Origin: Deltaproteobacteria bacterium
GTDB taxonomy: Bacteria; Desulfobacterota; Desulfarculia; Adiutricales; Adiutricaceae
DNA length: 10,738 bases
Reading direction: 5' to 3'
NCBI GenBank assembly: GCA_031288745.1
Contig: JAITQT010000335.1
Location: 1 to 10,738 of the forward strand
The translations under genes were made by a program, and so were the position numbers. The stretch's first letter is position 1. Each line of letters starts with the position of its first letter. Under the pieces are notes generated by a model. That model searched no databases and was not told where the DNA came from. It was given only the letters and a program-made list of their open reading frames with translations. Below are positions 1-6,154 of this stretch, piece by piece.

Positions 1-223
1 TAAGTTTTAGCATACCCTTAAGTTCTTAACATTAGTTCTTTTAACGTTTCTACTTAGCTCTCTGCTCCAACCATCTATTTTAACTTTGATTAATGTTAAA
101 ATTACTAAGCTCCTATAGGTGGCTACATTGCTGCGGTATGGGTCGTCCCTTTCAATAGGCTTGGCACCGCAGCGTTCTCTCTTGTGAACGGGCCCTTAAA
201 CGTTCACATTTGTGAACGGACAC
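1..223 (+). mobile_element. MITE-like element, copy A (5'-truncated by window edge)
   Basis: This stretch aligns along its whole length with the reverse complement of 10492-10738, with only about six differences by eye and no gaps. It is a more diverged match to 2120-2340. Compared with the complete copy B, about 62 bases of its left end lie before the window. The right end is intact, with the inverted-repeat terminus ending at base 223 (GTGAACGGACAC). The putative target duplication would be AAATCTAA at 224-231, but its partner is outside the window. Inside are the stem GCTGCGG (130-136) / CCGCAGC (167-173) and three alternating GTGAACG/CGTTCAC motifs at the right end. There is no open reading frame of note, so the element is non-autonomous. 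The orientation given is that of copy B. Confidence 0.85.
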
Positions 224-611
224 AAATCTAAAGAGGGAGAGGGAAACATTTCTAGCCCCTCTCTCCGAACCGTGCTAGCGGCTCTCCAGCCCACATCTTT
301 CTAATTGATGGTTTACAACGTCTCTTGCTGCTAGGATATAACTAAAAAAAAGCTAGCCAAAAGAGCGTTCTCAGAGATGAGCTTGAAGAGAGGAGGTAAA
401 AAAATCGTGAAGAAATAGGAAGGTCCAATAAAAATAGCTTTAGATAGTCTCTAACCTTAGGGCGCTAAGATGTCAGCATATGTCTAGTTAGATATGATAT
501 CGGAGGTAAGTAGTCTAAAACGAACTATTAAAGCCCCACAAAGGGGCCTCGATAGTACCAATAAAAGGGCAGGACAAACTAGCCTACTAAAAAGAGCTTA
601 GCTCTGCCCTC
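224..611. other. Non-genic stretch between copy A and tolB
   Basis: I see no supportable gene here. A hairpin can form from GAGAGGG (237-243) and CCCTCTC (257-263). Another short stem is AGAGC (593-597) / GCTCT (601-605), and GGGCAG (567-572) can pair with CTGCCC (604-609). A short Lys-rich reading frame on the plus strand ends at 418 but has no credible upstream start. The stretch lies downstream of tolB, where many Gram-negative genomes carry pal. No pal or other Tol gene is visible here. Confidence 0.5.
526..556 (-). terminator. Secondary hairpin downstream of tolB
   Basis: GCCCC (533-537) and GGGGC (543-547) form a tight stem around a 5-base loop. Flanking ACTAT/ATAGT (about 525-529 and 552-556) can extend it. 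On the minus strand the stem is followed by a weak T-rich stretch, CTTTAATAG. It lies about 85 bp past the tolB stop codon and could back up the stronger terminator next to that stop. Confidence 0.4.
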
Positions 612-639
612 AAAAAATAGGGGTATTCCCTTATTTTTT
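612..639 (-). terminator. Rho-independent terminator of tolB
   Basis: A hairpin directly abuts the tolB stop codon. GGG (621-623) pairs with CCC (628-630) around a 4-base loop, and A-rich and T-rich arms (612-619 and 632-639) extend the stem. Read on the minus strand, the GC core is followed by TATTTTTT, the usual intrinsic-terminator form. The near-symmetry of the A and T arms means it could also act on plus-strand transcripts. Confidence 0.7.
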
Positions 640-1971
640 TTACTGTTCTGGCTTATCTGGAGACCAAGAGGGTTGACTTTGGCTCCCTGAGACCTCGGGG
701 ATGAGAGGCTGCTGCCTATCTCCGTTGGCGCTCATGATGTAGAGTTGCGTACGGCCGCCGCGGTCGCTAGAAAAAACGATCATCCTACCGTCAGGAGAAA
801 AACTAGGGTCAAGGTTGCGGCCTTGCCCTCCGGTTAGCTGCACCAAGCCCGAGCCGTCGGGATTGACCACACAAATATCGCGCTGCCGATGAACGAAGAC
901 TATCTTATCGCCCTTGGGCGACCAAGAAGGGTCGGTAGAAGTGCCGCCCGGAGAGATCCTAGCGCCCACGCCGCCAGAAGAGGAGGTCACGTAAACCCCA
1001 GGCGCGCCTCCTTGATTTGAGACGTAAGCCATACGGCTACCATCTGGGGAAAAAGTAGGTGAAAGTTCAATACTAGCTCCGTTAGTCAATTGCTTAGCGC
1101 TTCGGCCAGAAAAAACGTATAAATGAGTCGATACCCGTCCCGAAAGCCCGGCCACCAAAGAGCCGTTGGGCATAAAGGCCGGGGAAAATACAGTTTCGCC
1201 GCTGTGGACTACCGAGCCTCCGCTCATAAGCTCCCATTTGCGACCGTTACGATAAGCCCAAGCGGCTTTATTGCCTGGACCTAAAGTAGGTTGAGTGGCC
1301 GGACCTTTTTTGCTAGAAAAAATCCCCTCAGCCTCATCAAGACCAAGCTCGGTCATTGAGATGGATTTATTGACCTTTTCCCCCATTACGAAGATAATTT
1401 TAGAGCCAAAGACCCCGGCTTCTCCAGTAACGGCCAAAAGTATGTCGTTAGTAAAGCGGGCGATCATGCGCTTGGCTTCCTTGAGCGGACCGTTATATCG
1501 CTTAGCTAATCTTTGTTCCCCAACGGAGACGTCAAATAACCTTAGCTCCATAGTAAGTTTAGAGCCGGAAATAGTTAGCCCTCCCTTAACCACAAAGCTA
1601 GCCCCAATCTGGGCCCAAGGGGCATAGTTGAAAGGAGAAGACTCAATTAACCCGCCCATTGGGTCGGCTTCTAAAGAAGCGCGAGGGTCTAAAATTTGAA
1701 AGAACCCAGTCATATCTAGATTCTTGCCCAAACGTGCTGGAAGCGTTTGAGCGTTTTGATCGACCTTGCCGCCAGATTTTAGCGACTGAAAGGCGGGGAT
1801 GGCTATATTAAAGCGATTAAAAGTTCCGCTTAGATTTACAGGAATTAGAACGCTAGGATTAGCAAATTCGTCTCCCGGCGCTTCAGGGCCCTGCTGTTGC
1901 TGTGCCCTGGCCACGCCAACCGTTAAAAGAAGGGCTAGGATGATTAAAATGAGCCTTTTAAAGCCGAACAT
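640..1971 (-). CDS. tolB: Tol-Pal system periplasmic beta-propeller protein TolB
   Basis: TolB is a periplasmic protein that interacts with peptidoglycan-bound Pal and the TolA side of the Tol machine, supporting outer-membrane integrity and constriction during division. The 443-residue product starts with a clear signal peptide: Lys-Arg followed by a hydrophobic stretch at 7-20 and an Ala-Arg-Ala cleavage site near residue 23. Residues about 38-185 match the TolB N-terminal alpha/beta domain. Residues about 225-440 carry beta-propeller PD40 repeats with recurring SPDG or SPKG motifs (for example FSPDG at 307-311 and 391-395, WSPKG at 350-354, WSP at 436-438). The length is normal for the family. 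The ATG at 1971 is preceded by a CGGAG ribosome site nine bases upstream. No tolQ, tolR, tolA or pal is present in the window, so the gene stands alone, with MITE copy B upstream and a terminator immediately downstream. Confidence 0.95.
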   Translation of the reverse strand: MFGFKRLILIILALLLTVGVARAQQQQGPEAPGDEFANPSVLIPVNLSGTFNRFNIAIPAFQSLKSGGKVDQNAQTLPARLGKNLDMTGFFQILDPRASLEADPMGGLIESSPFNYAPWAQIGASFVVKGGLTISGSKLTMELRLFDVSVGEQRLAKRYNGPLKEAKRMIARFTNDILLAVTGEAGVFGSKIIFVMGEKVNKSISMTELGLDEAEGIFSSKKGPATQPTLGPGNKAAWAYRNGRKWELMSGGSVVHSGETVFSPAFMPNGSLVAGLSGRVSTHLYVFSGRSAKQLTNGASIELSPTFSPDGSRMAYVSNQGGAPGVYVTSSSGGVGARISPGGTSTDPSWSPKGDKIVFVHRQRDICVVNPDGSGLVQLTGGQGRNLDPSFSPDGRMIVFSSDRGGRTQLYIMSANGDRQQPLIPEVSGSQSQPSWSPDKPEQ

Positions 1972-2049
1972 GATTTAAAACTCCGTTGGGATCGGACAAA
2001 AAAAAGAGAGCGGATCAGTTCAAATGCGGATCAGGGCAACTTAAGTTAA
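1972..2049 (-). promoter_or_regulatory. tolB leader with ribosome site and 9-bp direct repeat
   Basis: Only 78 bp separate the tolB start from the target duplication of element copy B. On the minus strand CGGAG sits nine bases before the ATG and serves as the ribosome site. The 9-mer GCGGATCAG (plus-strand reading) occurs at 2010-2018 and again at 2026-2034, sixteen bases apart, which could be an operator-like pair. I see no convincing -35/-10 pair here, so the promoter may lie within or beyond the inserted element. Confidence 0.4.
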
Positions 2050-2057
2050 AAAAAAAT

Positions 2058-2340
2058 GTAACCGTTCACCAAATCTTTTTTCCACACGTTGCGGCTGGTA
2101 GCAACTTTCGAGTTGTAATTAAGTTTTAGCCTACCCTTAAGATTTTAACATTAGTTCTTTTGAGGTTTCTACTTAACTCTCTGCTCCAACCATATATTTT
2201 AACTTGGATTAATGTTAAATTACTAAGCTCCTATAGGGGCTACATTGTTGCGGTATGTGTCGTCCCTTTCAATAGGCTTGGCCCCGCAACATTCTCTTTT
2301 GTGAACTGATCCTTAAACGCTCTCATTGGTGAACGGATAC
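2058..2340 (+). mobile_element. Complete MITE-like element, copy B (283 bp)
   Basis: The termini are inverted repeats: the left end begins GTAACCGTTCACCAAAT and the right end, read inward, begins GTATCCGTTCACCAATG. The element is flanked by an exact 8-bp direct repeat, AAAAAAAT, at 2050-2057 and 2341-2348. That duplication sets the boundaries and shows insertion by transposition. There is no transposase frame, so it would need to be mobilised in trans. The GTA(A/T) start and 8-bp duplication resemble the IS66 family, which is an inference. Internal features are CAACT-TTCG-AGTTG (2102-2115), the stem GTTGCGG (2247-2253) / CCGCAAC (2284-2290), and an interrupted TTTAAC/GTTAAA repeat. This copy is more diverged than A and C, so it is probably older. 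It lies between bamA and tolB. Confidence 0.88.
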
Positions 2341-2347
2341 AAAAAAA

Positions 2348-2399
2348 TTAAAACTAAACCAACCTCAAAGAGGTCGGCCGGGCTCTACGCGCCCGGCCG
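2348..2399 (-). terminator. Terminator region of bamA
   Basis: A strong hairpin of nine GC pairs (CGGCCGGGC at 2375-2383 with GCCCGGCCG at 2391-2399, 7-base loop) lies about 31 bp beyond the bamA stop on the minus strand. A second small stem follows (ACCTC / GAGGT, 2362-2374), and then a T-rich tail that runs into the element's target duplication at 2341-2348. The arrangement suits intrinsic termination, although the T tract belongs to the second, weaker stem. Confidence 0.65.
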
Positions 2400-2429
2400 C
2401 CAGAAAAAACTATAAAGATAGGTCTTAAG

Positions 2430-5096
2430 CTAGAACATGGCCCCCATAGTAAACTCCCAGCGGCCCGAGGGCTCTCCGGGATCGGGATTAAGGGCCTTAC
2501 CATATTCTATCCTTAGCGGACCCATGGGCGATAAGTACCTTAAGCCTCCGCCGTAGCTGCGCTTAACGTCTGATAAGCTATAGCTCTGGCTAGCGGACCA
2601 AACATTACCCATATCGTAGAAAATGACCGCATAGAGCCCTTGTTCGTTAAGAAGTGGAAAGGTCAACTCAAGGTTCATAACCAGCATCTTTTCCCCACCG
2701 ATACTCTCTCCTGCCTCGTCTTTAGGCGAGATATCGTACCAATCGTAACCGCGGACCGAATTGATACCGCCGATCATGTATTTTTCATAGATTGGAAGCC
2801 CCCCCTCCCTAGATTCCTTTTGGTAACCAATCTGGGCATGGCCCATGATAGCCGCCCCGTCGAAAATAGGTAGAGGAAACCACTTAGCACCCTCAAGTTC
2901 AAAGCGGTTAAAGTAAGTGTCGCCGCCAAAAAGCCCAGAACCTATGGTATAGCTAAATCTGGCGGTAGAGCCAGAGGTGGGTTGGAAGAAGTGGTTTCTA
3001 GTATCTCGCCTAAGGGAGAGAGTAAAGGTACTATTAACCGATTTACCCATATAGGCTTGGAGGTATTGAGAAGAAGAAGTTACGTCGGAAACATCAACAT
3101 CTTCCCAAGAATAGGTGCCGGTCAGATAAAAACGCTCGAAGACCGGATAACCTAGCCGGATGGCCCCGCCCAACGAGTCTTTACGATAATAATCGTACTC
3201 GTTATAGTATTTAAAGATGTCTAAACCAAACATCAAAGGCAGATCGTAGACCCAAGGGTCGGTAAAGGAAAAGTTAAAGTAATTACTCTCAGCCCCAACA
3301 TTAGCCTCCACCGCTAGACGCCTACCGTAGCCAAAGAGGTTATCCTGAGAAACCTTAATCACGCCAAAAATACTATTATAGTTACTATAACCAGCGCCGA
3401 TCTGAAAGGCCCCGGTAGGTCTTTCTTTAACCTCAACGCGTAAATCCATCTTATCCATATCAGGACCCGGCACTGGTACGATGTTAATATCTTCAAAAAA
3501 GGAGGAACGCATTAGATTGTTCTGACTAGTTTTAAGTTTCGAGGAAGTGGTCAGATCGCCTTCGGCTACTTCTAGATGCCTACGAATAACTTTATCGCGA
3601 GTCTTTTCGTTACCTACAATCATGATACGGTTATAGTAGACCTTATCGCGTGGGGCGACTGTGATGGTCACGGGCACGCGGTTATCGCTACCAGGCTCAC
3701 CATATTGAGCATCGATCTGGTTATGGGCATAGCCTTTATCGGCGTAATAGGTCCTAATGCGGTTTAAATCTTCTTGGAGTAGTTCGCGGTTAAACCACTT
3801 TTCGTCTCTAACCTGAACCAGATCCAACAAATCTTCGAGCTTATCGTCCTCCAATAGCGTACCGTCGATGTTAACCTCGCCCACCTGATAGCGAGGTCCC
3901 TCAAAGATTGGGAAAGTCACGACAAAACCCTGCTCTTCGCCGTAAGAAGAGACTTCCGGTTCTCCGACCCGAGCTTGGAGAAAGCCGTTGTTCTGATAAA
4001 AAGCCTCAATGATTTGCGCGTCATTATTTAGTTTTTCCCTATCTAGCTTACCAGAACCAGTCAACCAACTAAGGAAGAAATTACGCTTGCCACTCTGAAT
4101 TTTATGCTTTAATCTCCAATTGGAGTAAAATTCGTTGCCCTCAAACTTAATTTCGCGGATAAAAAGCTTACCGCCCTCGATGATATTAAAAACCAAGGAA
4201 GCCTTCCCTGCTTCGGCTGGCTGAAGCTCCCTAGTTATCTTAGCCAAGGGGTAACCCTTATCGGCGTAAAAACGAGTGAGATTAGAGACGGCTAAGTTTA
4301 GGGCATCGTCTGAAGCCACGTCCATGACCTTAACCCCGACCACCTTAGCAAAATCGTCAGCGTCGAACTTGGAATTACCTTTATAGATAATAGCGCTAAT
4401 TTGGGGGCGCTGAGTAACTATAAAACGGACGGCCTTACCTCCCGATACATCATTAACCTCGCAGCTAACTGAATCAAAGTAACCGGTGGAGTGGAGACGC
4501 CGGATATCTGACGCGGCTTTAGCTTCGTTATAGGTCCCACCCGGTCTAATGCGCAAAGAGTTGAGCATAGACTGATTTTCAACCACGCTGGAGCCTGAAA
4601 TTTCCACGCTGACCACTTTTATCCCGCCGCCAAAGAGGTGGTCGGTCACCATGGTTACCAAGCGCTCCACCGTTTGAGGTAAGGCGTCGGGAGTAGCGGT
4701 GGAGACTGAAACGGGTTTGGAACCTACTAAGCCTGCGCTTAGAGGTCTTAATTCGCCGGTTAGGTTAAAATTGTTACCCACCTTCGTCATACTAGGCACA
4801 AATAAAAAATCCGCCCCCAGCTGCCGAGCCTGAGCCATAACCGCATCGTTACCTAAGTTAAGAGTCTGAGCGCCCATGGTTAACGGCAGAAAGCCTTGGG
4901 AGTTCAGGTTAGAGGCGGTTAATTCCAAAAGGCCTCTAGATAGGTTGGAGAGCTGCTCGAGCTGGACTCCGGTCACGCCTGTCACCCTAAAGGGCATAAT
5001 GGCGATTTTCTGTCCCGTCTGGGCAAGGGCGGCCGAAGTTTGGAGTACCAGCGCCAAAACCGAGACGACGACAAAGACTAGGGTTCTGTGAATCAT
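2430..5096 (-). CDS. bamA: Outer-membrane protein assembly factor BamA
   Basis: BamA is the essential outer-membrane core of the BAM complex, which folds and inserts beta-barrel proteins. I place the start at the ATG at 5096 because GGAGAG lies six bases upstream and the product then opens with a textbook signal peptide, cut after Ala-Leu-Ala near residue 26. This gives 888 residues. An upstream TTG at 5141 would add 15 residues ahead of the signal and is unlikely. Residues about 28-157 form an extra alpha/beta domain resembling the one found before the POTRA repeats in Desulfovibrio-type BamA. Five POTRA domains follow (about 160-558), then the Omp85 barrel (about 560-888). The conserved loop-6 motif VRGY is at 781-784, and the chain ends in Phe, as barrel proteins usually do. 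It is 324 bp downstream of lolD and has its own terminator. Confidence 0.95.
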   Translation of the reverse strand: MIHRTLVFVVVSVLALVLQTSAALAQTGQKIAIMPFRVTGVTGVQLEQLSNLSRGLLELTASNLNSQGFLPLTMGAQTLNLGNDAVMAQARQLGADFLFVPSMTKVGNNFNLTGELRPLSAGLVGSKPVSVSTATPDALPQTVERLVTMVTDHLFGGGIKVVSVEISGSSVVENQSMLNSLRIRPGGTYNEAKAASDIRRLHSTGYFDSVSCEVNDVSGGKAVRFIVTQRPQISAIIYKGNSKFDADDFAKVVGVKVMDVASDDALNLAVSNLTRFYADKGYPLAKITRELQPAEAGKASLVFNIIEGGKLFIREIKFEGNEFYSNWRLKHKIQSGKRNFFLSWLTGSGKLDREKLNNDAQIIEAFYQNNGFLQARVGEPEVSSYGEEQGFVVTFPIFEGPRYQVGEVNIDGTLLEDDKLEDLLDLVQVRDEKWFNRELLQEDLNRIRTYYADKGYAHNQIDAQYGEPGSDNRVPVTITVAPRDKVYYNRIMIVGNEKTRDKVIRRHLEVAEGDLTTSSKLKTSQNNLMRSSFFEDINIVPVPGPDMDKMDLRVEVKERPTGAFQIGAGYSNYNSIFGVIKVSQDNLFGYGRRLAVEANVGAESNYFNFSFTDPWVYDLPLMFGLDIFKYYNEYDYYRKDSLGGAIRLGYPVFERFYLTGTYSWEDVDVSDVTSSSQYLQAYMGKSVNSTFTLSLRRDTRNHFFQPTSGSTARFSYTIGSGLFGGDTYFNRFELEGAKWFPLPIFDGAAIMGHAQIGYQKESREGGLPIYEKYMIGGINSVRGYDWYDISPKDEAGESIGGEKMLVMNLELTFPLLNEQGLYAVIFYDMGNVWSASQSYSLSDVKRSYGGGLRYLSPMGPLRIEYGKALNPDPGEPSGRWEFTMGAMF

Positions 5097-5190
5097 AAAT
5101 AACTCTCCGCAAATTTCCCTGGTCAAGACCTCTAAGGTCAAAGCCCCTTTCAGGGTTTTTGCTTTTCTTTTTAACGAAAAAAATCGTTAT

Positions 5191-5218
5191 ATATTATTTA
5201 AAGTTCTTTTTTTTGCAA
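5191..5218 (-). promoter_or_regulatory. Possible sigma-70 promoter for bamA
   Basis: On the minus strand TTGCAA (5213-5218) is followed after 16 bases by TAATAT (5191-5196), each matching four of six consensus positions, about 95 bp before the bamA ATG. A perfect TATAAT also occurs further up at 5351-5356 but lacks a good -35. Between the candidate promoter and the gene lie AACGA/TCGTT and GACCT-CTA-AGGTC (5127-5139) inverted repeats. No clear intrinsic terminator follows lolD, so bamA may also be read from the lysS-lolCD operon. Confidence 0.35.
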
Positions 5219-5420
5219 ATTCGCTGGCCTTTTTAGAAACTAAAACTAACCATGGCGAACCTCTTGACGACCCTTAAGGGCAGAGGCGGGCTTTGGCCCT
5301 AGACTAAGGCAGAATAACATAATCTTGTATCCAAAAAAATAAACTTCCACATTATACAATATATTTTTGGTAAAAGGGGAAAATTTTACAGAAGAATTTT
5401 TAAAGCTACTGCCTAAAACT

Positions 5421-6140
5421 CTAAGCTCGCTTAACTAACTTAAGTTTACCCCCAGTCAGCTCTAAACTAGTCCCCAACATATTAGCTAAAGAAGCGTTGT
5501 GGGTAGCCACCACGGCACTTAAGCCGCGCTCGGCCACTAATTGACAAATAAGCTCATTAACCATGGCCGCGTTTTTGGCGTCTAAATTGCCCGTTGGTTC
5601 ATCGGCCAATAAAATACTAGGCTCAAGCATTAAGGCCCTAGCTAAGGCCACCCTTTGTTGCTCTCCGCCCGAAAGAGCGCCAGGCCGATGCTTTTTTCTA
5701 GCCCCCAGCCCAACCCGCTCTAGCAGCGGCTCGGCCTTCTCGAGGGCTTTTTTAGGCGTTTGCCCCATGATCCTAGCCGGCATGGATACGTTTTCTAAGG
5801 CGTCAAATTCACTTAACAGGTGATGAAACTGAAAAACAAAACCGATTTCCTTAGCCCGCCAGAGGGCCCGATCGTTATCGGAGAGCTTAGAAATAGGCTT
5901 TCCTCTCAAAAAGACCGAACCGGAAGTGGGCTTATCAAGTCCGCCCAAAAGATAAAGCAAGGTGCTCTTACCCGAGCCCGAGGCCCCTAATATGGCCACT
6001 GACTGGCCGCCAAAAAGCTTTAAATCTAGTCCGTTTAAGACCGTCAGGGTCTCGGTTCCAGAGACAAAGCTCTTTTCTAATTTTACGGCCTCTAAGAGGG
6101 CTTCAGAGCCCTTCACAGTCCCCTTTTGGCTAAAAGCCAT
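5421..6140 (-). CDS. lolD: Lipoprotein-releasing ABC transporter ATP-binding protein LolD
   Basis: LolD is the cytoplasmic ATPase of the LolCDE complex, which extracts outer-membrane lipoproteins from the inner membrane and hands them to the chaperone LolA. The 239-residue product has the full ABC set: Walker A GASGSGKST at 52-60, Q-loop Gln104 in FVFQFHHLL, signature LSGGEQQR at 156-163, Walker B ILLADEPT at 176-183 and the H-loop His at 214. The stretch FQFHHLLSEFDALENV is typical of LolD/MacB-type ATPases. The adjoining lolC-type permease makes LolD the better call than FtsE or MacB. It begins 14 bp after lolC ends and has only a weak GAG ribosome site, suggesting coupling to lolC translation. 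Length is normal for the family, with a slightly longer N-terminus. Confidence 0.93.
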   Translation of the reverse strand: MAFSQKGTVKGSEALLEAVKLEKSFVSGTETLTVLNGLDLKLFGGQSVAILGASGSGKSTLLYLLGGLDKPTSGSVFLRGKPISKLSDNDRALWRAKEIGFVFQFHHLLSEFDALENVSMPARIMGQTPKKALEKAEPLLERVGLGARKKHRPGALSGGEQQRVALARALMLEPSILLADEPTGNLDAKNAAMVNELICQLVAERGLSAVVATHNASLANMLGTSLELTGGKLKLVKRA

Positions 6141-6154
6141 AAATAAAGCTCAAA

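Noticed and set aside
336..418. Short Lys-rich plus-strand reading frame ending in LKRGGKKIVKK and a stop codon
   Set aside because: Only about 27 codons lie between stop codons, and the only ATG gives 13 residues. No ribosome site precedes it and no homology is recognised.
5097..5141. Longer BamA start at TTG 5141
   Set aside because: It would place 15 polar residues before the signal peptide. The ATG at 5096 has a good ribosome site and gives a proper signal sequence.
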